A stretch of DNA of 64,000 nt from Terebella lapidaria (lineage: Eukaryota; Annelida; Polychaeta; Terebellida; Terebellidae), in contig OX424560.1 in NCBI GenBank assembly GCA_949152475.1, positions 20,585,106 through 20,649,105 of the forward strand. Reading direction: 5' to 3'. This document shows positions 12,201-24,200 of the stretch, piece by piece. The position numbers were made by a program, and so were the translations under genes. Under the pieces are notes generated by a model. The model saw nothing but the letters and a program-made list of their open reading frames with translations. It made no database searches and was not told where the DNA came from. The first letter of the stretch is position 1. Each line of letters opens with the position of its first letter.

Positions 12201-15200
12201 AGCTTCGTGGAACCGACAGTTGTGATAGTAGTAGAGGTCCCTGGAAGAATAAGATGGAGTTGCAAATATGGAAGAAAACATGATATGAGAATATGTTGGT
12301 TCCTAAAACAACAAGATGGAGTTACACATATCTTGTTATTGTAAATAACATATCAGCAATTTATCTCATTCAACAGTTTTCTGACCTGGCAAGCTTGTTG
12401 TGGGCACAGTTGTTGGTGTATTGGTTGTGGTGGAAACTGAAAATATTCACATTATAATAATTAAAAAACATATTTCAAATACGTAAGTGATAACCTGCAT
12501 ATATTGAAAATCACTGCAAATGAAGGGAAACAAATCTGACTGTCACCATGAACACAGGCTTTGACTTTGAGTTTCCTGATGACAGCATCACTTGAGAGAT
12601 CCTGTTTTGTCAGCACAATGCTGAATTCATCTCCAACCTCTTGCTCTTGAGGGATGATCACCACAATATCGCCATTTGATCTAACCTAGAATAAGTATTG
12701 TGATGAAATAGTGAAAAATGTTCGCTAGCAAATGTTATTCAGTGTGAAGAAATCACAAAATATTAGAAGTTTGATAACAAGCTGGCCATATCATACCCTA
12801 GTATTAGTCTGCAGTTCATTAAGTCCATCACCCTCTGCAGAAGGAACCATGATAGCCACATCTGCAACATTATCACTGCTCAAGATAATCTTGGTAACAT
12901 CTGCACTAGTGGTGTCATTTGTGATCACTGACACCTCAAGTGTTGGTGTCCCAGAAGAGCCAGAAAGCCAATTTTCTTTGTCACTAAACAAGATGTTTCC
13001 ATTTGTAGATCCTTCATCAGGTGAGTTGATACTCAGTCCCAAAGATGATTCATCGGTGTCCATCAGATCAACTTCCTCACAAGGTGGAGCCTCATTATTT
13101 GGTATGCTTGTTGTGCGGATGATTGGTAGACTTGTTGTGATAGTGGATGGCATAATGGCAGTGGTTGTTGGTGCTGCACTCGTACTGGCAGTTGTAGTCG
13201 TGTCTGTAAACATATCGTAATGATAGCATTATAATATGAACATTTTGGTTGAAGACATCTCCAATTCAACCTTCCAGTTATACCAATGCTCAACTCACCT
13301 GGTAGACAGCACCATCCAACATAAACATCCTGAATTGTCAGTATTTCTCCAGAGTACTTTCTGAAGTAAAACACCATCTCGTTCCCTGCTATGTTCAGGT
13401 TGTCCTGTTTCAGTTCGTGGGTGCCTAGATTCCCATCAATCTGTAGAAATATAGGAACGGACATTATATGTTGAGCCTAAAACCAAATGCAAGTAGTGAG
13501 ATAATGGTTTCTCATGTTTCAATTATATGTACATGTACATTATACTGACCCATCCAGATGCCTCAATCCCTAGCTGCAGCTTGAAGTCGAAATTGCCTGC
13601 TACCTTGGCATTGTATCGAACTATGGTCGGATTGTCACATTCCAGGTCAAATTTCACCACAAGTTTGAAATTCGTCCAAGCAGGATTTGCCACGAAAGCA
13701 GTGTCACTGCCATACATGGCTGGATTCCCAATGGCAATATCTCCTGTGTCTTCATTGGTGGCGTACACAAGGAACTCACCAACAGGCGCTTCCTTGTTCA
13801 TAAGGTGGTATTCAGCACAGGGAGCTGGCGCTGGGGACGGGAAAGGAAACTCTGTACAATGATGTGCTCGATTTTAACCATAGGACTTGACTATATTGAA
13901 ACAAATATGTTCTTGGTATTTATGTGATAAACTATCAGAAATGTGCATTTTACTTTAATATCAGTATCCGTACAAATGGATTTCATATTTATGGTTCCAC
14001 AGGGATGACAAATATTTAACTTCATACTAACCAGCTGATGTGGTGGTTGGTTTAACTGTAGTGACGTAAGCTGGAAATACAAAAACCAATGTTCATATAG
14101 ATTGTTCGTATCAGTAGAACATGCAAGTTCATAATTTAGTATGATTTATATTCCGACCATTTCTACGTCACAATTGGTAGTGGAGGGCCAACTTACGTCC
14201 ATAGCAAATATCAATTAAGACATTTTTCATAGCTGGCGTGGAAACAAGCGTCATCGGGTGTAGCACATACTGGACTTGGTACACTGAGCTAGCCTCTCCA
14301 AATGTATACATATTTGAAGTCCACCACTCGTCCTCAGCTGTACCATTCGGCGGGTAAATCTGCAAATTGTAAAATTCGTTGAGCGTATGGTGGAATCCAT
14401 GTTGTTCCCCGAACAGTAAGTCACCGTTAATTGGGCAACAGCTTTTACCGTCATATCGTTCAAATGAAGAGGTATTCCTTCATATTCCATCGTCATGACT
14501 ACAACTTGGATCTTTGTCACTCCGGACATGGTCAATTGGAAGCCGCCCACGTAGTAATCATCAGATACTGTTTCCACTCGGTAGATTATATCCTCCTCTA
14601 GATCATCTAGATTAGCCTGCCATATACCACCAGATATGTCCAGAGCATCGAGCGCATCGACAGAGTTGGACGAGGCTCCGGTGGTGACGTCATCACTTGT
14701 TGCATAGTGGCACATGGGCTCAGCTGGGAATGACATAAAAATGCCCTTAGCATGCTCTGGGTATTTGGTAATATGAGTTAAGTGTTAGATTATGACACTA
14801 ATCATATACATGTATACATGTATGTTATAATTTCCTGAAAAACACACTACATATACCACATACTTTAATGTTTGTTTTGCATAATATATTTGGCTTGTTT
14901 ACCTGTTGTAGATTTGACGGTAGTGCTGCTCATTGTTGATGTAATTTCTGAAATGAAATTAAGGTATGATATACACTATATTTCATATTGAAAGGTATCA
15001 GTTCAAACATGTCAAACGCTTCTCACCAGTGTATGAACAAACATCCAGATCCATTCCTTCCAACTGCACATATGATTCCCCAGAAGGTAGTATGTCCGAT
15101 ATATAGACCGATTTCACATCTGGAACTACTTGGTTGAGTATCACCTCATAGAACTGACCAGGGATCTCAGGCTCTGTGAATAGCTGTAATTGTACATATA

Positions 15201-18200
15201 CATTTATGCAGCTATGCAAGAATGATATGATGAGTAATTTTCATGTCAAGAGTTTTACAGTGGAAGTGGTACTATGGTCAGTGCCACAATGTCAATGATG
15301 AGAATATAAATATATTTTCTAACAGATCATGGCACTGTACTGACCGGCACTGAATCAACAGATTCTTCATGGACAAAGTCGACAGTCACTGACAGCGCAT
15401 TCCTGATGCGGAATCTCAGCTCCATAACCATGACCATGGAAGGATCAGTGTTTTTACTAATAGAGAGCGTAGCCTGGTCCATGTCAGTAAATGAGATGGA
15501 TGTGAATGACCCGGTCAAAGCGTTAGTTCCAGTGGAGTCAGACCCTGTTGCTATCACATCCCATTCGCCATTTCCATAGGTCACAGTGGAGATGGAATTT
15601 GGTGAGTCACAGGTAGCTGAATTAGAAGAAAATTTGATTTTTATGTTTGGTTTCAAGTGCACATTCTATTAGACACAATCATAAGAGTGGTTTTCCAAAC
15701 TAATATATGTATACAACATAATAGAGATACAGCAAGATGATATTAATAATGCATTGTCTATTTGTGTGCATTTATACTTACGAAGTGGGGTGCTGGTTGG
15801 AGGATTTGTTGATGGTACAGGTGTGGTTGTGACAGTTGAGGATGTGGTTGTTATAGTTGAGGGCATGGTTGGTTCGGTTGAGGATGTGGTTCTAATAGTT
15901 GAGGGCACACTTGGTTCAGTTGAGGATGTGGTTGTTATAGTTGAGGGCATGGTTGGTTCAGTTGAAATTGAAGGTGATGTTGATACTATGGTTGTTGTTG
16001 TATTTGTCATCTGTGGTACAGTACTGGTGGATTTATAAGCTGCAAAATAGTATGCAAAAAAGAAAAGATTATCAAGAGCTCCATGAAAATACACTTTCTG
16101 AAGTAATTTAAGCATTGAAATTATAGCAAAAGTGAAAATTAGAGGAAACATTTTAAAATCTCACTAGTGCTCAGCATTGGAGGCGTGGTGGTGACAGGCA
16201 AGATTGTTGAGGTGGATGACACTGTTGTAATGGTACTAGGTAGGGTACTCGTTGTAGTGGGCAGTGTTGTGATTGTGGACAAAGTCGTCATTGTTGTGGT
16301 AGTCTCTGTAGAATTAATGAAATTTTGTCTATATTTCTAATCAAACTTAATTGAAATGACCTGCAAGTTGTCTGATTCAAAGTTGTCCAATATATACTAG
16401 TTGTTATACATCAGTGATCAATAATTATCATTAGGTGATTGCTTATACGTACCACAGCCGAGTTCATCAGAGTTATCCCCGCAATCATCATGTTTGTCAC
16501 AGAGGTATTCATTCTCAATACACACTCCATTTGAGCATCGGAAGTGAGTCGTTGGTTCACAACCTATACATAACAGGCGACAAATTACATATATGATATT
16601 AAGTTCTACCTCTTTGTGAACAATTCATTCTGAAGGTGTGCGGGTGTTGGCTCAAGTATATGCAGAATGATAGAATGTACTAAAAATCTTACCATATCAT
16701 CTAATTATTGAACTTCCTGGATTCTAGTAGAATTTCAGCTAAAGACCCATATATGACTCATTTCCCGAACACAGTTATTTTGATTATATATTTGTTTTCG
16801 TGGAGAACCATAAATTGTATTAATGATCTTACAAACCTCCACAGTAGGCCTCATCACTGTTGTCATCACAGTCAAATTCATCATCACAGACAAAAGACTT
16901 GACTATACATCGTCCAGTGTTACACACGAAAAAGTGGTCCTCATTGCACGTCTCGCCTAGATAAAAATGATATCAATTTTGAAGTTTACATAATTATTTG
17001 CATGCGAAGAAGTAATGGACCTCACTGTTGGAATCTTTGGAATGCTTGTGGACTTCGCTATTGGAACCGGTGAATTTTACACAATGTGGATTGAACAGTT
17101 TGGATTTTGGTCATATTACGTTTGACAAGTATATATACTATCATTATTAACACATTTTCCCACTTTGAGACACAGCAAATGTGCTCACATCAATACATTC
17201 CAAAATAACTTGAATGTATGCATAAACAAAATTCTTATAAAGTTCTTATGAACGTATGCGTCAGTCATATTTATAAAACAACGAAACTCACATCCGAATT
17301 CATCACTACCATCCTGGCAGTCGGTGACGTTATCACACCTATAGCTGTCCATAACACATTGGTCCACAGAGTGACACTTGAACTCTCCAGGACCACACTC
17401 GTACTCTGTAACAGTAGTGCCATTGAACATCAGATAGATGTTTGTATGCATGATCCATTCTAACAAGCACTTTTCACTACCCTATAACACTAACACCGCC
17501 AGCCGTATACGAGTATGGAAGATGATCAGATGAACCATCATCAACCAACAACCAACAAGATTCATAATACTCACTGCAATCCTCCTCGTCACTATTATCG
17601 CTGCAGTCTGAGAAGCGGTCACAGAGGTACACCCTTGGGATACACTTTTGCTCAGGTTCACAAAGATACTCATCCTCCTCACAGGTAACCTCGTTCGTAC
17701 AATGCCCTCCGTGGCAGGACATCACCCCAGACTCGCATGTACTACAGTGAGAAAGTTAGTTCATGGTTTAGTGTTGCACAATTAAGTTTCTATATTGGTA
17801 CACTTGACCCATTCGTATATGATGTGTTCACATAATTTAGTTTGGACATCGTAAGTTGTTTTGAGACTTTTTTTGAGACAACTCGTAAGTTGCTCTGAGA
17901 GATTTGAGACTTCAACCAACATTTTCATATCAGTCTTTTGCAATCGAATCAAACTATTGGAAAAAAATAAGTGCACGCTAAAGTTGAGTGTACACACCAG
18001 TTCTGGCAGTCGATCTCAATATGAGAGTTGGGAGGAAACACCTGGTTGTTGTAGTAGCAAGGGCACTCGACCTCAGGAACACATCGACCCTCTATAAGGA
18101 AACCACAATGGGGGGCTCATGAAGTTCCTTAAGATGTCCCAATTTCCCTAACACTTAACTTGCAGATTGGAGAATGAGTAGGACTCCATTGCTCTGTATA

Positions 18201-21200
18201 CTTTATACTGTATTGGTTCCATATCTACTACTACTACCTCACCCTTGCTCCACATACCCAAACTCTATCAACATACCTTCCATGATCTCGCCTGCCGGAC
18301 AGGCACACCCTTCGATGCAGGCGGCCTCCTTGCAGTAGGGCGGGGTTGGTTCTCCTAGAGTCTGACAACTGTCCTGACATGGGGACATACATGGGGTGTA
18401 CTCCGTCCCGCCCTCACACATGATGGCTGTAATGTATGAATGGCAGCTGGGTATGACAAAGGTGACTTTGATAGTTAATACTGTTGAAAGGTCGTTATGC
18501 AGTTGTACCCAATCTATAATAATCTTTGCTTTCTAGGACTGCTAATTTGTTTCGTCGCTCTTTTTCCTTCTGATGGAGTTTCTTCAATATTAGCTACATC
18601 GTGGGGTAGTTTGCGTTTATTTGAAAAGCTGAAAAACTGATCCACATCACAGTATATTAGGTCTCACTGTACTTACGACAAAGTCGAGGATGTCTCCAAG
18701 ATGTGGGTACTCCAATGTTGGCACAGGCCGAGGCAAAGTGAGCTATGGCTGTACACATACACTCGCAGTCCCCACCGCGGTCACAACTGGTGAAGATATG
18801 TGCATGTAGAAGTCAATTATTTCTGACGATTATTCGGATACCAATAATAATACATATAAAATTCTGATGATTATTTGAAGTACAAAGCAACTTGTTTAGG
18901 CTCATCTGTGTTCGGCATGATTGAGAAATCATCCCACCTTTTGATGAACTCACCCGCATGAATCGAAAAGACATTCGTCATAATAATCCTCGAAGTTGGT
19001 AACTTTCTCACGACACTGCTCGAAAACTGGTCCTGTCCGGATTAGGTTACAAGTATCAAGAGCCCACTGCTCGCGTTCAGGGTTCGCCTGTGTACCAAGG
19101 ACAAACTCATTAATGAAACTACCAATACAAAATTTACTTCAAATGTTGAAAATAGAAATACATGTTTTTGTTAGGAACAAACAACCAAAATTGTGTATAA
19201 TCATTATGAACATGTGTTCGGAAGATGTTCAATTCCTTCCATAATATGTTCCTCTGAGATGATCAAAAGATCCTGAAGATAATGACGTTTGTCTGATATA
19301 TTGGGACTATGCTCCCTAAACTATTTGGGGATAATTAGAAGACTCCTTCACCTGGCAAGGATCAGCACTGTCTGTTACATCTTTCTGCACGTCTGGACAT
19401 GATGCCTCGCTCTTCCACATATTACCAAAGTCCTGAGCCGTGGTAGCAATCTGACCCGATCCCAGACTGGCAAAATCGTCCTCTGCATTTCCATTGAAGT
19501 CTCCACATAGACCACTCACCTGGCCCATGTGGGACGGTGACAGGTAGATATACACTCGTGTGGCTGGAAGGTAGATTATTACATGGTTAACAAAAATACA
19601 GAAGCGGTAGTTCATATTACTTGCTTCCATTTCTTCAATCGAACCTCAGTTTTGTGCCAAGAGAGTTCCGGTATAATTAATGGATAGACATAAGTTTGGA
19701 AATTCTATACAGAGAAGACGAATATATCTCCAGAAACTTCCTTACTTCCATCCCACATGAGGGTCAGTCCATATTCGCTAACGTGAACTGTCGTGAACAG
19801 TGTGTTCCTCGTAACAAACACCTCACTGCCCTCGTTCGTGGTATTGTCCATGGTAACGTCAGCGCCCTGTAGTAGGTGGATAGTCTGACTCTGGGTCGTC
19901 AGCTCTATGGATCGTGTACAAGTGACGCCCGTGGACCCACATGGGACATTCTCGGAAGTGATGGCGAACTTGCCGCTGTTCTCCCTGACTAATGTGTACG
20001 TACAGTGGCCCTGGAAGTCATACTGTTGACCGTCAAATGTGCTGTAGTGAGGGTCGCCGGACGCCCAGCACACTCCTGAAGAAGTTTCAGATCATATTGA
20101 GACTATTTCCTGAGATTTCATTCAGCGCAGCTTGACGACATTCACTAATGGAAACAATTACATGCAAGTGTTCAATAGATTTGCTCACCTGGACAAGCTC
20201 CTTCATCCAAGACATTCCATTGGCGGTTATTGCAAGTGCTGGAAACAAATAAATCATTTCATGGAATGAACCGGCAGTCTGTCACCAACAACGCATGATT
20301 CTCAACACTTTGACAGTCGTTTTTTTTCAAAAAGTGTCATGTTGAGTCAACATACAATAAACTGTTATTTTCCCTAATGCCAAATCACTTTGATCTTACT
20401 AAGTCTTGCATCCGATGATGACCTCTTCGTCAGGTTGGTACTCATGTCCACCGTGTTCACAGGGACACTGACTCAGTGGAATACAGCTACCCTGTATCAC
20501 AACCGAATAAACATCTCATTACCTATCATTATTATTCATATTACCACATTGGCCATATGAAGCCTGTTCGCGGTAAGTATTATTGAAATAGGATATTTTA
20601 AATATCGGATTGGTACGGATTGCATAAAAAATGACTCAGTGGAATACACTTACCCTGTAGCACAACCGAATGAACATTGAAATAACATATTGTGTATCTG
20701 ATTGATATGGATTGCATGAAAAATCACCTGTCCCGAGTTGTCTGTCATGTGATAGTCTCTATGAACTAATGACAGAGCATATATTGCATGGTTACTCACA
20801 TCAGACGCCATGATGAGGCCCTCGGGACATGTACAGCCGCCGTGTGGGAGCTGCGAGGACAAACAGGCATCCCTCATGTCGAATGTGCGGCAGGAGCGGC
20901 CACAGTTATCTGCCTCCAGGCTGTACACCTGGTTCTCTGGGCAGGTCACGTCCACGGCACAGTCCACGTCACCGCAGTCCCACTCCCCGACAGAACACAT
21001 GCTAGTGGTTAGAATGTATACAATGTATAGTTGAGATTCTAGGTATGGCTGTCCTAGTTAAACTCCTCTAAACAATAATGCACTGTTTCAACCATAAAGC
21101 TACAATATGTTTACTCTTTGAAGAGTCTGATATTATGACAGTCAGTCATCAACGAAGTCATCAACTCAATGAGTAAATATGATTATTCTGTCCCTATTTT

Positions 21201-24200
21201 CACTGTGAACTCACCAATCTGCACATCCCCGTCTCGTGGACTCCCCAGCCTGGTACACCTCCATGGAGTAGGTATCATAGCACGTACAGGCAGCCTGTGG
21301 TACGCAAGAACCGTGGTGGTCTAGCAGCTGGCCTCGGGGACATGCACATCCAGGGGTGGGAATATTTCTATCGTGGTTTGGTGCTTGGAACATCAGGTCA
21401 TTGCACGTGATGGTCGAGGGCGTGCTGTCTGTGTATGTCATGCCACCCAGGGAATTGCACGAGTAGCCATGAAGTTCTGTATTGGGAAGTTGTGAATAAT
21501 GAAGAAGTATACTTGGCATGAGTGGTCTATTATCAATGACATAGAACAACAAATTCGGTTTTGTAATTGTTGAAGTTAGACTTGATGGATGATAACAAGC
21601 ATCCATTTTGGTGTAAGCTATTTCTTAGTTTATTTCCAGTTTTGTATTATATCTGACCCCAGCTTTCGAAATCCACATTTAATCATAATGGGACCTTCAG
21701 TGCAGTGTTAATTCAAACTCAATATAGACATGTGAATACACACCGTAACATCGAAGGTCCGTCTGTCCAATCCAGTCGACGAAGATGCCAGCTTCCGCGC
21801 ATGCGTGAGCGAGATGTGCCATCATGAGACAGACGGGAGTGTTATCCTCACTACTGCGGCGAGAACACGTGTCATACATGCACTGGTGTCGGTACTTGGT
21901 CCAGTCTAGCACATCCAGACATCGGCCGAATATCGTGGGATCACCCACAGGTCGGCAAGTAGCTTCCGCTTCAGTTTGATCCTGGAGGGTAATGTATGTG
22001 AATATAATGATAAATCTGGAAACTTGACCAGTTTTACTTGGTCATTATTATATAAGAATAATTATACAGGTGCAGTGACAATGTGAAACTAAACTGAACA
22101 CAAACGAAGTAATCGTGTGTATGTCTTTGAAAATGTATTTTGTTTTTCATTTTTGGGCTTATATAGGAGGTTAGATTTCACATGGATCGGAAGATTCAGA
22201 GTGAAAACTGAACTGTAAGCATTATGATAGGTGCACGACATAACTGAACGTATACCAACCAGGCTGAAGTAGATACAGGGGTTGATGGTTTGGAGATCGT
22301 CACTCGTCTCAGGCGGGTTGATACAGTAGGAGTACGAGTTTGCGAACATGGTCAGTGTATCCTGAATACCGTGCTTAGTGGTATAGTCGTCCAATACTCG
22401 ACCATTCATGTTACCACAAAGACCTTGTACCTGTAACAAACATACATGTATGTAGATAAACAGGTATCTAAATCTAACTTATTAAAACGTGTCCTACTTG
22501 TAAGTTAAGTTTATGGACTATCAAATGCGTGCATATTGTCAGATTAACAAATTCATTGTATGTGTAATAAAAGACACATATAAAATAAAGATAAGTCAAC
22601 ACTTTAATTGTACTGCAATTTTACAGTAGTGTACCTGCTTTCTGAAGAACGGGTCTAGGGTAACATCGACTCGTCCATTACGGTCATAACGGATGTCGTA
22701 ACCGTTCCCAGACACCTGTGTCACTATGGAGGTCCTTTGTTTGATCTCCACGAGATCGTGGCTGTATGGCTTTTGGCTGATGTCTACGAGCTCCTGGTGA
22801 AAACAGTCAATAATTTTCTCCATACTCCACAATGAAACAGTTTCTCAAAATTTATTAATTGTTTACTAATTGTCTGTATAGTAGTTAGGTATATATAGGT
22901 AATTCCGAATTATACATGTATGTTGGTAACATCATGTTAACACCCTCATACCTCATCCACAAAGATCTCCCCTTCGTTGTTGAGATCTACACGTATGGTG
23001 ACAAGAGCCTTGCGGATGATGATGATCACTGCTCGGATACACATGATACCCTTGTCCGTACAGTCCTCGTTCATGAGGCGTACGTCAACAGTTCCTCGAC
23101 CTGTAACCTCCTCAGAGAGCTGGGCCGCATTGTTCAGCTTGAGTTTGGATGGTGATTTTCGTGTACATTTATTTGGAAACACGAGTAGACATAATTCAAG
23201 TATACAATGTAGTGATTTACTCATGCGTTGGATGCGTTTAGAAATATATCATTTTGCTCATATTAACTGTCTAGATTCAATGAGAGATCTCTGCATGGTT
23301 TCCGTATATTTTGAGAGATTTCAACAGGAGCAACTGGAGAAAATATCATCTATCATAAATACCTCGACGAGTGTGTATGGACAGGAGTCTCCCTGGAAGA
23401 CGTATTCCTTGCCGTCAAAGGTCGATATGTGCTGATAGCCGACCACTGAACATGTGTGCGGACACTCGTCCTGGGTACACTGCCAACGGCCCATCGTACA
23501 ATTACTGCAAGCAACAGAACGGTGCAGTTACAGGATATGGTTGTGAAAAGTGAGATCGGAGTATGACAATTTTTGATGAACTTTGTTTCAATGGCATAAG
23601 ATCATGTATACTGCAGAGAAATTCAATAATATATACCTGGTCTGTTATAAAATGATTGAACTCTACCATATTTTGTATGTTTCATATCAGCTAAATAACT
23701 GATCTTAATGATTATCTAATACACCCCTGTGTAGTGCAACGTCCAACAAAAAAATACCATGTGTTGCAGTTGACCCTGACAGATGACTGAGGTTCATGGT
23801 GCGTCTTCTGGAAGAGGCAGGGGCATTCGCTAGGTCGTAGACACTGCCCGTCATGCAGAACGGTTCCCTCCTTGCACTGGCAGCCTGGGTAACACTCGGA
23901 TCCACAGGGCATCACTTTGTATAGCGTATCGCAAGTGCGAGAACAGCTGGGTGTACACTCGTTGTACTCCATACCAGACGGGCACTCACGAGCTACAAGA
24001 TGGGATTTAATGGATGTGTTTCAAAATGATATCAAACAGTATAAAGATCGGAAAAATACTACAATTCTGAAGTGGATATATCAGAGAACTAAATATATCT
24101 GTAAGGTACAGTATATTTATGTTTAATTGTGCCAATGAACCTCAAGTGAAATAACGGTATATAGGCAGTAATTTGAGTTCGAAGGCAAATACTACATACG

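Larger units (their letters stand above)
1..13203 (-). repeat. Tandem array of at least 14 four-exon mucin cassettes
   Basis: Units recur every 984-1035 bp (mostly about 987); the anchor ctgcagttca lies near 922, 1910, 2896, 3882, 4870, 5854, 6840, 7828, 8814, 9802, 10788, 11775 and 12810. Exons and introns are both repeated at very high identity, so this is duplication of genomic DNA. Each unit holds exon A (293 bases; CEEVDLMD...SINSPDEGS...TPTLEV), exon B (139; [12 protein letters not shown]...[10 protein letters not shown]...KACVHG), exon C (51, PTS linker) and exon D (42 or 45, PTS linker). A+B looks like a beta-sandwich with one Cys at each end. Subtypes a, b and c recur as a trimer of about 2,958 bp. 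The array continues past the left edge. Confidence 0.93.

Noticed and set aside
15754..16038. 94-residue plus-strand frame rich in Val/Gly ([11 protein letters not shown] repeats)
   Set aside because: Antisense of the Thr/Ser/Pro mucin exon 33, which has proper splice sites on the minus strand.
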